The notes: generated from the sequence alone by a model not told the origin. 64,000 nucleotides of DNA from Hyphomicrobium_A sp964493785 (GCA_964493785.1 CAZBPM010000004.1:144171-208170), one strand, 5' to 3'. Positions 1-8,998 are shown, counted from the stretch's first letter. Made by a program: numbers and translations.

Positions 1-810
1 ATCGGAAAAAAGAAGACGACCAGCGTGCGGGTAGCCGGTGCCGTCCTCCATGATGAGCTGGACGTTCGCTGCCTTGTCGTCGGTGTGCGAAAGCTCGCCG
101 CTGGCGAGGTCACGGCGCAGCTTGTTCAACTCACCGACTGACTGGGTGATGTCGACGTAAATGGGGTCGAGCTGCTGGATGGTGGCGAGCACGCCGCTGT
201 TGGTTGCATCGAGAAGCGTGCCTTCCGTGAGGATGGCGCGGCCGATGCGTCCGTTGATAGGAGCGCGGACGTTCGTGTAGTCGAGGTTCAGCTTGGCACG
301 ATCGCGCGCAGCTTTGGCGCCGGCGACCTCGGCGGCAGCCTGCTGGTGGTTGGCGAGAGCAATGTCGTATTGCGCCTGGCTGGCAGCCTGCTTCGCGAGC
401 AAGGCCTTCAGGCGATCTTCCTGCTGCTTGGTGAGCGCAAGGTTGGCCTGGGCGCGCGCGAGCGCGGCCTCTGCAGTTGCCAGCTCGACCTCATAGAGGG
501 CGGGGTCGATGGTGTAGAGGACGCTGCCCTCCTTCACCTTGCTGCCCTGCTCAAACGTGCGCTTGGTGACTAGGCCGCCGACACGGGCGCGAACTTCGGC
601 CATGCGCATCGGCGCAACGCGTCCGGGGAGGTCGCGCGTGTATGGAATGGGCTCGGGCCGCACGGTGACGTATGCTACCTCGGGCGGGGGAGACTGCATT
701 TGCGCCTTCGCGGTGTTCTCGTTGCAGCCGGCAAGAGCGAGGGGCGACAGCCAGACCAGTGCAGACGCGCCGCGATTGAGGAGTGACGCTCGGGGGGAGC
801 AGGGGAGCAT
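1..810 (-). CDS. RND efflux membrane-fusion (periplasmic adaptor) lipoprotein, 3' end cut by window
   Basis: Translation from the ATG at 810 gives 270 residues before the window edge. It starts with a lipoprotein signal ending in a lipobox (LALAGC), so it is probably lipid-anchored on the periplasmic face of the inner membrane. A barrel-sandwich/coiled-coil pattern follows: VRARVGGLV, a long Ala/Gln-rich helical hairpin, then LDYTNVRAPINGRIG. These are characteristic of AcrA/MexA-type HlyD adaptors, which bridge an RND pump to an outer-membrane channel. The RND pump gene would be expected next on the minus strand, outside the window. The substrate cannot be inferred. Confidence 0.9.
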   Translation of the reverse strand, partial: MLPCSPRASLLNRGASALVWLSPLALAGCNENTAKAQMQSPPPEVAYVTVRPEPIPYTRDLPGRVAPMRMAEVRARVGGLVTKRTFEQGSKVKEGSVLYTIDPALYEVELATAEAALARAQANLALTKQQEDRLKALLAKQAASQAQYDIALANHQQAAAEVAGAKAARDRAKLNLDYTNVRAPINGRIGRAILTEGTLLDATNSGVLATIQQLDPIYVDITQSVGELNKLRRDLASGELSHTDDKAANVQLIMEDGTGYPHAGRLLFSD

Positions 811-926
811 AGGTACCTCGTCATGTCGGTCGATCGGGTCCAGCGGTCATTCCGCAGGGACGCGATGGTGAGCGACGAATTCGTAATCAGGATTGTTGGC
901 GAGCAGCCCGGGGGAGCCGCGATTGA

Positions 927-1283
927 TCAAGCGGCGAGCGCGATCGGGGGCCGGTCTTCAGGTGGCAAGTGGCGGGATGCGAAGTCCTCGCGCAGACGGC
1001 GGGCGATGCGAGAAGCGCTCTCCAGCGAGAGCTGCGGCAGCCCGACGACGAGAGTGAAATCGGAAAGGTCGAGATTGAGCGATGCTGTGTAGCGATCGTT
1101 CTTGCTCGTCTGATTGTTGGATTGAGAGTCGCTGGCGTCCGTCGTCGCCGCGGCATCGGCGGAGAGGCCAATGAGGCTTCCGATGCTGCCGACGTGAGAC
1201 ACCTGATACTCTGTGACGGGGAGGAAGATGCCCACCCAGAGCAGCAGCAGAAAGCCGATCGATTTGCTCAAGCTTCTACACAT
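927..1283 (-). CDS. small exported or membrane-anchored hypothetical protein
   Basis: This open frame encodes 118 residues. A hydrophobic N-terminal segment (about residues 8-24, rich in Leu) suggests a signal peptide or membrane anchor. An Asn/Ser/Thr-rich linker and a more structured C-terminal half with alternating hydrophobics follow. I do not recognise a family. There is no clear Shine-Dalgarno sequence in front of the ATG at 1283, so the start and even the gene are uncertain. It lies upstream of the efflux adaptor on the same strand. Confidence 0.45.
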   Translation of the reverse strand: MCRSLSKSIGFLLLLWVGIFLPVTEYQVSHVGSIGSLIGLSADAAATTDASDSQSNNQTSKNDRYTASLNLDLSDFTLVVGLPQLSLESASRIARRLREDFASRHLPPEDRPPIALAA

Positions 1284-1603
1284 ATGACCAAGCTAAGTCG
1301 TACTCCGCTGCAGAGCAACATAGCGTCCGCGTTACGCGTCATTCTGTCGCCAAACCAATGTATTAAAAGCAAATTCTCGGATGAAATATTCAGCGCCTGC
1401 TTAAGAAGCAAGCCACCTCTGCGCGTTCTAACGCCAGACGCGCGATGCGTGGAGCAATGTCTTACGAAGGTGTTAACACACGCTGACGCGAGGCTGACGG
1501 CGCGCGAGCCAAACGCGAGGGCGGAGGGCTGACACGAAGAGGCCGGCACCTGCGTTATGCAGCGCCGGCCCGCTTGCTGACGTATCGCGCGAACGGAAGA
1601 GCA
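1284..1603. other. 320-base intergenic region
   Basis: No convincing gene is seen. About 1305-1400 is more AT-rich than its surroundings and probably carries the minus-strand promoter of the small exported protein. The right end holds the hairpin that may terminate the YidB-family gene. Confidence 0.4.
1541..1570 (-). terminator. possible terminator hairpin after YidB-family gene
   Basis: GGCCGGC (1541-1547) is complementary to GCCGGCC (1564-1570), 30 bases past the end of the minus-strand gene. There is no U-tract, so intrinsic termination is only possible. Confidence 0.35.
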
Positions 1604-2131
1604 CTAGCCCTTCAAGCGTTGTCCGACCTGCTGCTGCGTGGGCACTTGCCCATCGTGAGTCAGCTTGTCGATGAGGCCGGGCAGGGCCTTCGAGAGCTGC
1701 GAGAGCAGATCGTTGGGATTGCATCCAGCTTTGTCGGCCATCTGCGTCACGGCCTTCTTGCCAAGAGCATCGCCGAGTGCGTCCGGCTGTACGGGCTTGT
1801 TCTCTCCGGTGCCGACCCACGAGCGCACGACGTCATCGAGCCCCGCGTTCTGAAGCTGCGTGAGGAGGCCGCCCAGGCCACCGAAGCCGCCGAGATCTGG
1901 GGCGCTGCCCTGACCCTGCTGCGCCGATTGTGACGGGGACGCGTTCGCTCGCGGAGCCTCAGCCTGCTGCTGCGCCGGCTGTGCTGCGTCTTGATCATTG
2001 CCGAGCAGAAGCTCGCGGAAAATCACCACGAGCGGCGAATTGCCGTCTGACGCGGGAGCGTTTGGGCTTGCGCCAGCACCCTTCGCCTGCTGCTGGTTCA
2101 GTTGTTGAAGGACCTCATCGAGAATTCCCAT
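1604..2131 (-). CDS. YidB-family (DUF937) protein
   Basis: The 175-residue protein begins MGILDEVL, as YidB-family proteins often do. It has a Gln/Ala/Pro-rich low-complexity middle (about 25-75). The conserved C-terminal domain includes GLDDVVRSWVGTGENKPV, then a helical stretch with LLSQLSKALPGLIDKLT and the terminal block QVGQRL. The biochemical role of the family is not established. There is no signal peptide, so it is probably cytoplasmic. It is preceded by an AAAGGAGA-like ribosome site, which supports the start. Confidence 0.8.
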   Translation of the reverse strand: MGILDEVLQQLNQQQAKGAGASPNAPASDGNSPLVVIFRELLLGNDQDAAQPAQQQAEAPRANASPSQSAQQGQGSAPDLGGFGGLGGLLTQLQNAGLDDVVRSWVGTGENKPVQPDALGDALGKKAVTQMADKAGCNPNDLLSQLSKALPGLIDKLTHDGQVPTQQQVGQRLKG

Positions 2132-2161
2132 CGTTCGTCTCCTTTTTGCTGGTGCGTTGGT

Positions 2162-2821
2162 CTATTGCTGGCTCAGCCGCTTGTTGCACTCGCTGTAGTA
2201 GCCGCCGCCTTCCTCAGTCCATTTCGGCTCGGAGATGCCGGCGGCCTTGTTGGCTTCGTACTGGTCGCGGCAGGTAAGCAGGCGCGCGCGGCCGGGCTTC
2301 TCGCCCGAGTACTTGCGGGAGATGGTGGTGGGGAACATGGATGCGGCAGTCGGCATCATGCTTCCGCTGCGCTTGGCGATGGTCTGGGGGCAGCCGGCAG
2401 AGCGGAATGCGTTCCAGGTCATGCCGCCGAGCGTGCCGGCGGACTTTGCTGCCTGATAGCGCGCGCTGCATTCCTTCTCGCTGACTTTCACGGTGTCGTC
2501 TTTGGGCGCCGCTGCGCTCTTGGCTGCGGGGATCTTTTCCTTTGCGGTAGGAACCGGGGCGGCTGTCTTCGCCTGCTTGGTGTCGGTGGCCGGAGCTTTT
2601 GCTTCCTTCGACGTAGCCTTGGCCTTCTTCAACGCCATGGTTGCGTCGGGACCGCACTCGGCCTTGCGGAAGTCGTTCCACGTCATCGAGCCGACCGATC
2701 CGGCTGCGGACTTATACTTCTCGCTGCACTGCTTCATGGTCAGTGCGCTCGCCGTATTTACGGAGCAGAACACCGACAGGGCAGCAATCCCCGCCAACAT
2801 CCCGTATGCGCGCTTCAACAT
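2162..2821 (-). CDS. secreted protein with three cysteine-containing repeats
   Basis: I chose the ATG at 2821 (219 residues) because it is preceded by GAGGAC and opens directly into a signal peptide (MLKRAYGMLAGIAALSVF, cleavage after ASA). A further upstream start would add 16 non-signal residues. The mature part has two clear repeats of the form C-S-x-x-Y-x-x-A...MTWN-x-F-R-x-x-x-C, near residues 30-60 and 115-145. A degenerate third copy lies near the C terminus (CRDQYEANKAAG...CNKRL). A Lys/Ala/Pro-rich spacer separates repeats one and two. Each repeat probably has a paired-cysteine disulfide, resembling PsiF-like or other short periplasmic repeat domains. Function unknown. Confidence 0.7.
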   Translation of the reverse strand: MLKRAYGMLAGIAALSVFCSVNTASALTMKQCSEKYKSAAGSVGSMTWNDFRKAECGPDATMALKKAKATSKEAKAPATDTKQAKTAAPVPTAKEKIPAAKSAAAPKDDTVKVSEKECSARYQAAKSAGTLGGMTWNAFRSAGCPQTIAKRSGSMMPTAASMFPTTISRKYSGEKPGRARLLTCRDQYEANKAAGISEPKWTEEGGGYYSECNKRLSQQ

Positions 2822-3046
2822 TCGTGTCCTCACTGGATCAAGTTGGTCAGCCTTATGCAGGCCCTCCACTCATGACCGGCGCGGCGACACAATCAACGAT
2901 AGTTGGAATACAGACTTTATCATTGGCGAACGAAACGCCGATGTTTTTATCGCTTGCGAATATCACGCGCAGGTAATGCCGATCGCCGGCAGCGCATGAT
3001 GCGGCCGCCGATCGAATTCGGGCGCGTCGTCGCGCCGGCAGTGGCC

Positions 3047-5794
3047 TCAGTTGCCGAAACTGCGGCGGAAGACGTCGTTGGCCGACGAGCCGCTGCTGCT
3101 TATGCGAGTGGCTCCGCCGCCGCTGTAGCGGTTCCCGCCGGAACTGCGCGTCGCGTAGCGTCTGCCTTCCCCAGAGCGGCGTGCCGTCTTGCGGCGGGTA
3201 TTCTTGCTGGAGTCGTCAAGGCGCTTGGCCAGCTCGACCTGGGCGAGGTGGTCAGCGCCCTTGTCGATGGAGTCCCATTTGCCCTGCAGCGCCTGCGTGA
3301 TGCGCTTCTCGTGACCGTACACGTCCTTCGAGGTCACGACATCGCCGTCGTCATCCACGCGAGCGGTGAAGTAGGTCATGTGAACGGGTATGTGCTTGTC
3401 GAGCGGAACAGCATTTTCCTCCGGCTTCTTCACGTCGAGGAGCTTGTCGACTTCTTCGGGCGTCCAGCCTTTGTCGATGCCGAGCAGGACTTCGGCCAAT
3501 CGCTGCGGGTTCCTCACTCGAACGCAGCCGTGGCTGAAGGTGCGTTGGGTCGAGCCGAACAGGCCCTTGTTTGGGGTGTCATGCAGATAGACGGCGTGCT
3601 TGTTGGGGAAGGTGAACTTCACCTTGCCGAGTGCATTGCCGGGGCCGGACGGCTGATAGACGTCGTAATTGCGGATGTCGGCCTTGTACCAGTTGACGGT
3701 GCTGGGCTTCACGATCTTGCCGTTGCGCATCACCACCATGTCGCGGCGCTTGCCGCGCGCGATGGCGGGACCGATCTCGTTCATCTTGATGCTTTGCGGG
3801 ACGATCCACCGGGGGTGGAAGAAGATCGTCTGAAGGTCCTCGGAGAAGATGGGCGTCTGAGTATCGAGCTCGCCGGTGATGACGCGCTCGGAGTGAACTT
3901 GCTGCCCGTCCTTGACGACGCTGACGGTGAACTCGGGAATGCTGACCCAGACGTAAGCCTCGCCCAGATCCTCCGGCATCCAGCGCCATTGCTCCATGTT
4001 GGCGCGGAGCGTGTCGAGCGACACTGTCTGGCTCTCGTTCATGGCACGGCGGGTCTTGGCGGTGATAACGCCGTTGGCCGGCTCGATGCCGCGCTTGATC
4101 TGGAAGCGCTTCACTGCGTCGACAAGCCGGTCGTCATATGTGGTCGCGTCGTAGGAACCCGGCACGCGCAGGCGCTCGCGTATCAGGGCGATGTCGGGAT
4201 CGACCGCGCCGGGGCGAAGCTTGTTTCCGGATGGGATCTCGACCTGAGTTGTCTTGATGCCGTTGCGCTGCGCCAGGTAGAGCTCGCGGAGCTTGGCGAA
4301 CTGTTCGTTCTGCGGGTGCAGCTTGCGCAGGATCGCATCGGGGGCATGCGACGTCGACAGCTCGGTGATCACGAGGAACGGGGGGCGCACCTGCGGCTTG
4401 CGGTCAATGTATGAGCTGAGCTGCTTTGAGGGGTCCTCAATGCGACCGCCGCGGGCGTCGCGTGCGTATTTCAGCGCAGCGAGGGACAGGGCGGTCTCGG
4501 CGGCGACCAACGTCTGCTCGGTGGGGGGCGCGGTCACCGCGTCAGCGTCGGGAAGCGTGGGGATGTCGAAGTCCTCGGCGTTGAGGGCCCAGTCGTCGGC
4601 GCGCTTGATCTCGTCGATGACGACGCGCGCGCGCTGCGTCCAACCTTTTTTGGAAACCCAGACAGGCTCGTTGCGTGCAGCGTAGAACATCCACAGTGCA
4701 TCACGGTCATCCTGATGCGTGCCCGCCGGCTGCGGCTTCAACAGGTTGCGCCGGACGTCCAGCACCAACTGCTCATTGGAACCGACGAAAAGTGGTGGGG
4801 CGGGCTCGATGGGAGCGGCAACGGCGGGAGGCGCAACGAGATTGATGCCGAGCGTCAGTCCAGCGAAGAGACCGGCGACCTGGGTGGAGGGCTTGGGTAC
4901 GGGAATTGGTGGCATCATCGTGCTCTCCGGGGTGAGGGGTTCACGTTTGGCAAGCTCGGCTTGGGCAGTGGTGAGGACGCCGGCAGCGGCGACAGTGTCG
5001 AGGACGAAGTTGCGGGCCCTGCGGGCAGCTTCCGGGTGGCGATCGAGGCGGCGGGCTTCGGGAGCCTGCGGGAGCGCGACGAGCAGCGCTGCCTCGGCGA
5101 GCGTGAGCTGGCGCGGGTCCTTGCCGAAATATTGCTGGGTCGCCGCGCGCACGCCTTTGGTCCGACCGCCGAAGGGTGCCAGCGCCAGATACAGACTGAG
5201 GATCTGCTTCTTGGTCAGATCGCGCTCCAACTGAATGGCGCGCAGGATCTGGCGCAGCTTCACGGATGGGGTGCGCTGATACTTGTTGTCGATGAGGCGA
5301 GCGACCTGCATCGTGATGGTCGAGCCGCCGGTGATGATGCGTCCATTGGCGAGGAGATCACGCGCAGCCCGCGCGATGCCGACAGGGTCGACGCCGAAAT
5401 GCGAATAGAAGCGGCGATCCTCGAAGGTGAACAGCATCGCCAGATAGAGCTGGTCGACGTCCTGCGGATCGAGTGGCTGCGCCGGGGAAGACGTGTAGCG
5501 CACGTCGCGCGAAGCGGGGTCCGGCTGCGACGAGGACGTTGGAATGTGCGCGCCCGCAGCTTGGACGGGTGGCGGGCCAAGCTGATCGATAGCGATCTGA
5601 ACAGCCAGATAGGCGCCGATTCCGAGAGTTAGAATTGCGATCGCTGCGACTAACGCGTAGCGCGTCGCGCGGTTTGGCGACGACTGGCCGCTCCTCCCGT
5701 CCGGACGATGGTTTGCAATGCATCCATCTAAAAATGCTGCGCGTAAGGAGGTTGCGCGCACGCGCGTGCCTCCACCGCCAGGACCTGCCATCAC
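3047..5794 (-). CDS. fused GT51 peptidoglycan glycosyltransferase - YcbB-type L,D-transpeptidase
   Basis: One uninterrupted 915-residue frame carries two peptidoglycan-synthesis activities. Residues 45-67 form an N-terminal membrane anchor. Residues 112-250 match family GT51, with FEDRRFYSHFGVD (putative catalytic Glu125), GGSTITMQ (156-163), LERDLTKKQILSLYL (second Glu190) and GVRAATQQYFGK. Residues 305-328 look like a leftover signal peptide ending AVAAP. From about 340 the protein is YcbB-like: a scaffold domain, a peptidoglycan-binding repeat (about 535-585), then a YkuD catalytic domain with His737 and the SHGCVRV motif (nucleophile Cys757). A basic Ser/Gly-rich tail follows. The usual partner of GT51 is a penicillin-binding transpeptidase; here it is the beta-lactam-tolerant L,D type. 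The start is GTG at 5794 or ATG at 5791. Confidence 0.9.
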   Translation of the reverse strand: MMAGPGGGGTRVRATSLRAAFLDGCIANHRPDGRSGQSSPNRATRYALVAAIAILTLGIGAYLAVQIAIDQLGPPPVQAAGAHIPTSSSQPDPASRDVRYTSSPAQPLDPQDVDQLYLAMLFTFEDRRFYSHFGVDPVGIARAARDLLANGRIITGGSTITMQVARLIDNKYQRTPSVKLRQILRAIQLERDLTKKQILSLYLALAPFGGRTKGVRAATQQYFGKDPRQLTLAEAALLVALPQAPEARRLDRHPEAARRARNFVLDTVAAAGVLTTAQAELAKREPLTPESTMMPPIPVPKPSTQVAGLFAGLTLGINLVAPPAVAAPIEPAPPLFVGSNEQLVLDVRRNLLKPQPAGTHQDDRDALWMFYAARNEPVWVSKKGWTQRARVVIDEIKRADDWALNAEDFDIPTLPDADAVTAPPTEQTLVAAETALSLAALKYARDARGGRIEDPSKQLSSYIDRKPQVRPPFLVITELSTSHAPDAILRKLHPQNEQFAKLRELYLAQRNGIKTTQVEIPSGNKLRPGAVDPDIALIRERLRVPGSYDATTYDDRLVDAVKRFQIKRGIEPANGVITAKTRRAMNESQTVSLDTLRANMEQWRWMPEDLGEAYVWVSIPEFTVSVVKDGQQVHSERVITGELDTQTPIFSEDLQTIFFHPRWIVPQSIKMNEIGPAIARGKRRDMVVMRNGKIVKPSTVNWYKADIRNYDVYQPSGPGNALGKVKFTFPNKHAVYLHDTPNKGLFGSTQRTFSHGCVRVRNPQRLAEVLLGIDKGWTPEEVDKLLDVKKPEENAVPLDKHIPVHMTYFTARVDDDGDVVTSKDVYGHEKRITQALQGKWDSIDKGADHLAQVELAKRLDDSSKNTRRKTARRSGEGRRYATRSSGGNRYSGGGATRISSSGSSANDVFRRSFGN

Positions 5795-6032
5795 GCCCTC
5801 GTCGTGAACCCACTTCAGGCCCTCAACAGAACCTGACCCCGCGTAATCCCACAGGTTCAGGCATGAGCACGTAATCGGCCGGCAATCTCAACGAAAACCG
5901 AGAAAGCCCGTTTACGCGCTCCAAAACTGATTGGCGTGATTTGATTGGTCGAGAATATCGCGCTTTTTTGCAGAGAATTGCGGGCGTGCCGAACGCTGCT
6001 GCGCTAGGGGCAGGCTCGCGCGAAAAGTTTTC

Positions 6033-6956
6033 TCAGGAGTGATCGTTCGTTCCGTCGAGTGCAGGCGCACGCGCTTTTGCGAGGTGGTCGATGGCCGCGC
6101 GCAGTTGGCCGCCAACTTGATCGAGGCCGGATTGCGCTTCTTGCAACTCATAGCCCTGTAACAGGAGCACTGCGAGCTTGACGCTGCCCTCGGCGCGCTC
6201 GAGCGCTTCGCGCACCGGCTCGCCGCTGTGGCCGGTGAGATGAGCGACCATGCGCTCGCGGCGCCTAGCCAGCTTGGCGTTGCAAGCCTGGACCTCGACC
6301 ATCATGCCGCGATAGATGCGGCCGAGGCGGATCATGACCAGGGTTGAGAGCAGATTGAGTGTAATGCGCTGAGCCGTGCCGGCATTCATGCGCGTGGAAC
6401 CGGCAATCGGTTCGGGGCCGGTCGCTAGGAAGATCGGGCATTCGGCGCTGGTGAGCAGCGGCGTGCCGGGGTTGTTGGCGATCCCGACTGTGAGGGCACC
6501 GCGCTTGCCGGCTTCGCGAAGGCAGGCGAGTGTGAATGGCGTCGTGCCGCTAGCCGCGACAGCAATCATGACGTCGGACGGGCCGATGTCGTGTGCGGCG
6601 ATGGTGTCGGCCGCGCGCGCTACGTCATCCTCGGCGCCTTCGATGGCTTGTGTCATCGCGGCTTCGCCGCCGGCGAGGAGAAGTAGAAGGCGATCGCTCG
6701 GCCAGCTGAAAGTCGGCATCAGTTCGGCGCCGTCCTGGACGGCGAGCCGGCCTGAGGTGCCGGCACCGGCATAGACAAGGCGGCCATCGGAGCGCAGTCG
6801 CGCAACGATTGCGGCAGCGGCCTGCTCGATAGCAGGACGCGCTGCTCGCACGGCTGCTACAGAGGCCAGCTGGCCCTCAATCATCGCGTCGAGGATATCG
6901 GCCGGTTGCCAAAGGTCGATATCGGCGTAGCGCGGACTTAACTCTTCCGTATTCAT
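6033..6956 (-). CDS. murQ: N-acetylmuramic acid 6-phosphate etherase
   Basis: MurQ cleaves the lactyl ether of MurNAc-6-phosphate to give GlcNAc-6-phosphate and D-lactate in peptidoglycan recycling. The 307-residue protein (E. coli MurQ is about 298) has the SIS-domain signature GAGTSGRLAV and GAELMPTF. It also has EGAEDD, the second phosphate-site block VAASGTTPF, and the family signature GPEPIAGSTRMNAGTAQR. The start at 6956 (MNTEELSPRY) fits the family. The longer frame to 7040 would add an unrelated 28 residues and run into the divergent kinase promoter. The gene is divergent from the amino-sugar kinase/isomerase/deacetylase operon, which would use its product. Confidence 0.93.
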   Translation of the reverse strand: MNTEELSPRYADIDLWQPADILDAMIEGQLASVAAVRAARPAIEQAAAAIVARLRSDGRLVYAGAGTSGRLAVQDGAELMPTFSWPSDRLLLLLAGGEAAMTQAIEGAEDDVARAADTIAAHDIGPSDVMIAVAASGTTPFTLACLREAGKRGALTVGIANNPGTPLLTSAECPIFLATGPEPIAGSTRMNAGTAQRITLNLLSTLVMIRLGRIYRGMMVEVQACNAKLARRRERMVAHLTGHSGEPVREALERAEGSVKLAVLLLQGYELQEAQSGLDQVGGQLRAAIDHLAKARAPALDGTNDHS

Positions 6957-7022
6957 GCGGGAAGCGTGAACTCTCGGCGACTTGGACCAACTATATATAG
7001 TGACGCCACTCTCATAGCGTAG

Positions 7023-7949
7023 ATGCTGGGACGCATGCATCCAATGGCCAGAACGGCGTTACTTCTTGGTGTCGATGGTGGCGGAACCGGCTGCCGCGCC
7101 CGGCTGGCCGACGTCGGCGGCGTTGTGCTGGGCGAGGGAACGGGCGGGCCGGCAAATATACGGTTCGGCATCAAGGAGAGCTTTGCGGCGGTGATGCAGG
7201 CGACTGACGCATGCCTGGAACAGGCTGGCCTGTCGCTCGAGGACGCCGACATCGTCGCGTGTCTTGCGCTCGCGGGCGCGAGCGAGCCGACGCACCTGGC
7301 AGCCGCGCGCACATACAACCTGCCGTTTGCGCATACATTGCTGACGACGGACGCACATGCCGCATGCATCGGCGCACACGGCGGCCGGAACGGCGGCATC
7401 GTCGTGGTCGGGACGGGAAGCGTCGGCTGGGGGCTGGTGAGCGGTCAGGAGCATCGCGTCGGCGGCTGGGGTTTCCCGGTATCGGACGAAGGCAGCGGCG
7501 CCTGGCTCGGATGCGAGGTGGCGCGACGTGTGCTGTGGGCGTACGACGGCCGTCGCCCGTGGACGGCACTGGGGAAGAAAGTGCTGGAACGGTTCGAGGG
7601 CGATCCGCATTCGATCGTCCGATGGATGGGGCAGGCACAGCCGCGTGACTTCGCTACGCTGGCGCCGCTGGTTGTCGAGTATTCCGTGCGCGGTGATGAT
7701 CTTGCGTGCGAGCTGATGCAGATGGCTGCCCAGCATATCGATGTGATTGCAGAGCGGTTGTTCTCGATCGGGGTTCCGCGGCTGTCGCTGTCGGGCGGCC
7801 TTGCAGCCGCAATGGAGCCATGGCTCTCGAGTTCCACAAGAGCTCTGCTGGTCGAGCCGCAAGGCGACGCGCTGAGCGGAGCGCTTTGGCTGGCCCGGGT
7901 CGATGCCGAGACTTTGGCGCGGTCGCAGCAGGCAGCGGGGAACTGGTGA
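7023..7949 (+). CDS. BadF/BadG/BcrA/BcrD-type N-acetylhexosamine kinase
   Basis: This 308-residue ASKHA-fold ATPase has the phosphate-1 motif LLGVDGGGTGCRARL, an adenosine/phosphate-2 segment GGIVVVGTGSVGWG and GWGFPVSDEGSGAWLG. The C-terminal block is LSGGLA. Family members in Hyphomicrobiales are GlcNAc or glucosamine kinases. Its place as first gene before a SIS isomerase/deaminase and nagA, and divergent from murQ, supports phosphorylation of amino sugars released from peptidoglycan. The start could also be at the internal ATGs at 7035 or 7044. Its TGA overlaps the GTG at 7946, a possible alternative start for the next gene. Confidence 0.85.
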   Translation: MLGRMHPMARTALLLGVDGGGTGCRARLADVGGVVLGEGTGGPANIRFGIKESFAAVMQATDACLEQAGLSLEDADIVACLALAGASEPTHLAAARTYNLPFAHTLLTTDAHAACIGAHGGRNGGIVVVGTGSVGWGLVSGQEHRVGGWGFPVSDEGSGAWLGCEVARRVLWAYDGRRPWTALGKKVLERFEGDPHSIVRWMGQAQPRDFATLAPLVVEYSVRGDDLACELMQMAAQHIDVIAERLFSIGVPRLSLSGGLAAAMEPWLSSSTRALLVEPQGDALSGALWLARVDAETLARSQQAAGNW

Positions 7950-7966
7950 ATCTGGTGACTCCAGAC

Positions 7967-8998
7967 ATGAGCGGCGCGAAAGCCAAGATGGCTGACGAGA
8001 TCGCCGAGGCGCCAATGGTGGTCGTGCGCCAGGAAGAGGCGCTGGCACGGCCGCTGGCGGAATTGGTCGCGCGATTGAACCGCCGGCCGCCGAGGGTCGT
8101 GGTGACTTGCGCGCGCGGCAGCTCGGCGCATGCCTCGGCGTTCGGCAAACATCTGATCGAGCGCTATCTGGGAATTCCGGTAGCGCCGGCGGCCCCGAGC
8201 ATTTCCAGCATCTATGGCGGAGGGCTTCACCTCAGCAACGAACTCGTGCTGGCCGTTTCCCAGTCAGGGCGCAGCGCGGACATCCTAGCATTCACGCAGA
8301 GTGCGAAGAGATCCGGTGCGCTTACGGTTGCGGTGACGAATGCCGAAGATTCTCCGCTGGCGGAGACGTGCGACATCGTCCTGCCGATCTGCGCGGGGCC
8401 GGAGCTCAGCGTCGCCGCGACGAAGACTTTCATCGGGACCGCGACGGCGCTGTGCCGACTGGCTGCGCTGTGGTCGGGCAACGATTACATGCAGCGGGCG
8501 ATGGCGCGGCTGCCAGAGCGATTGGCGTCGGCTGCGGCGCTCGACTGGACGCCGGTCGTGCCTACGCTGGCGGACGCTGCCAGTCTGGTGGTCATCGGGC
8601 GCGGCTCGACTCTAGCGATCGCACGTGAGGCGGCGCTCAAGCTCAAGGAGACGTGCAACCGTCACGCGGAGGCATTCAGCGGCGCCGAGTTCATGCATGG
8701 GCCTGTGTCGCTGGTATCGCGCCGCTATCCCATCCTGATGCTGATGCCGACGGATGAAGCGGCGCCGGGTATGCGCGCGTTGGCTAGCGACTTGCGCGAC
8801 CTCGGCTCGGACTTGTTCGTCGCGGAGGGCGGTGCGCCGGGGCATGGCCATCTGCCGGCGCTGACCGCGGACCAGCCGGAGGCCGACGCCATCTGTCTCA
8901 TCCAGAGCTTCTATGCGATGACGGTTCAGCTCGCGCAAAAGCTGAACGTTGATGTCGACCGGCCGCGAAATCTTAGGAAGGTCACAAACACGCTATGA
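7967..8998 (+). CDS. double SIS-domain sugar isomerase, glucosamine-6-phosphate deaminase type
   Basis: I used the ATG at 7967 (343 residues). A GTG at 7946, overlapping the previous stop, is an alternative, while the long frame from 7706 is only upstream read-through. Two SIS domains are visible. The first has ARGSSAHASAFGKHL, VSQSGRSADI and GPELSVAATKTFIG. The second has IGRGSTLAIAREAALKLKET and HAEAFSGAEFMHGP. This is the arrangement of the GlmS isomerase half and of NagB-II/AgaS proteins. No glutaminase domain is present, so deamination of GlcN-6-P to Fru-6-P is the likely direction. The stop overlaps nagA (ATGA). Confidence 0.87.
   Translation: MSGAKAKMADEIAEAPMVVVRQEEALARPLAELVARLNRRPPRVVVTCARGSSAHASAFGKHLIERYLGIPVAPAAPSISSIYGGGLHLSNELVLAVSQSGRSADILAFTQSAKRSGALTVAVTNAEDSPLAETCDIVLPICAGPELSVAATKTFIGTATALCRLAALWSGNDYMQRAMARLPERLASAAALDWTPVVPTLADAASLVVIGRGSTLAIAREAALKLKETCNRHAEAFSGAEFMHGPVSLVSRRYPILMLMPTDEAAPGMRALASDLRDLGSDLFVAEGGAPGHGHLPALTADQPEADAICLIQSFYAMTVQLAQKLNVDVDRPRNLRKVTNTL

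Noticed and set aside
2903..4414. 503-residue plus-strand open frame
   Set aside because: It is antisense to the conserved L,D-transpeptidase domain, has no recognisable motifs and arises from high-GC codon bias.
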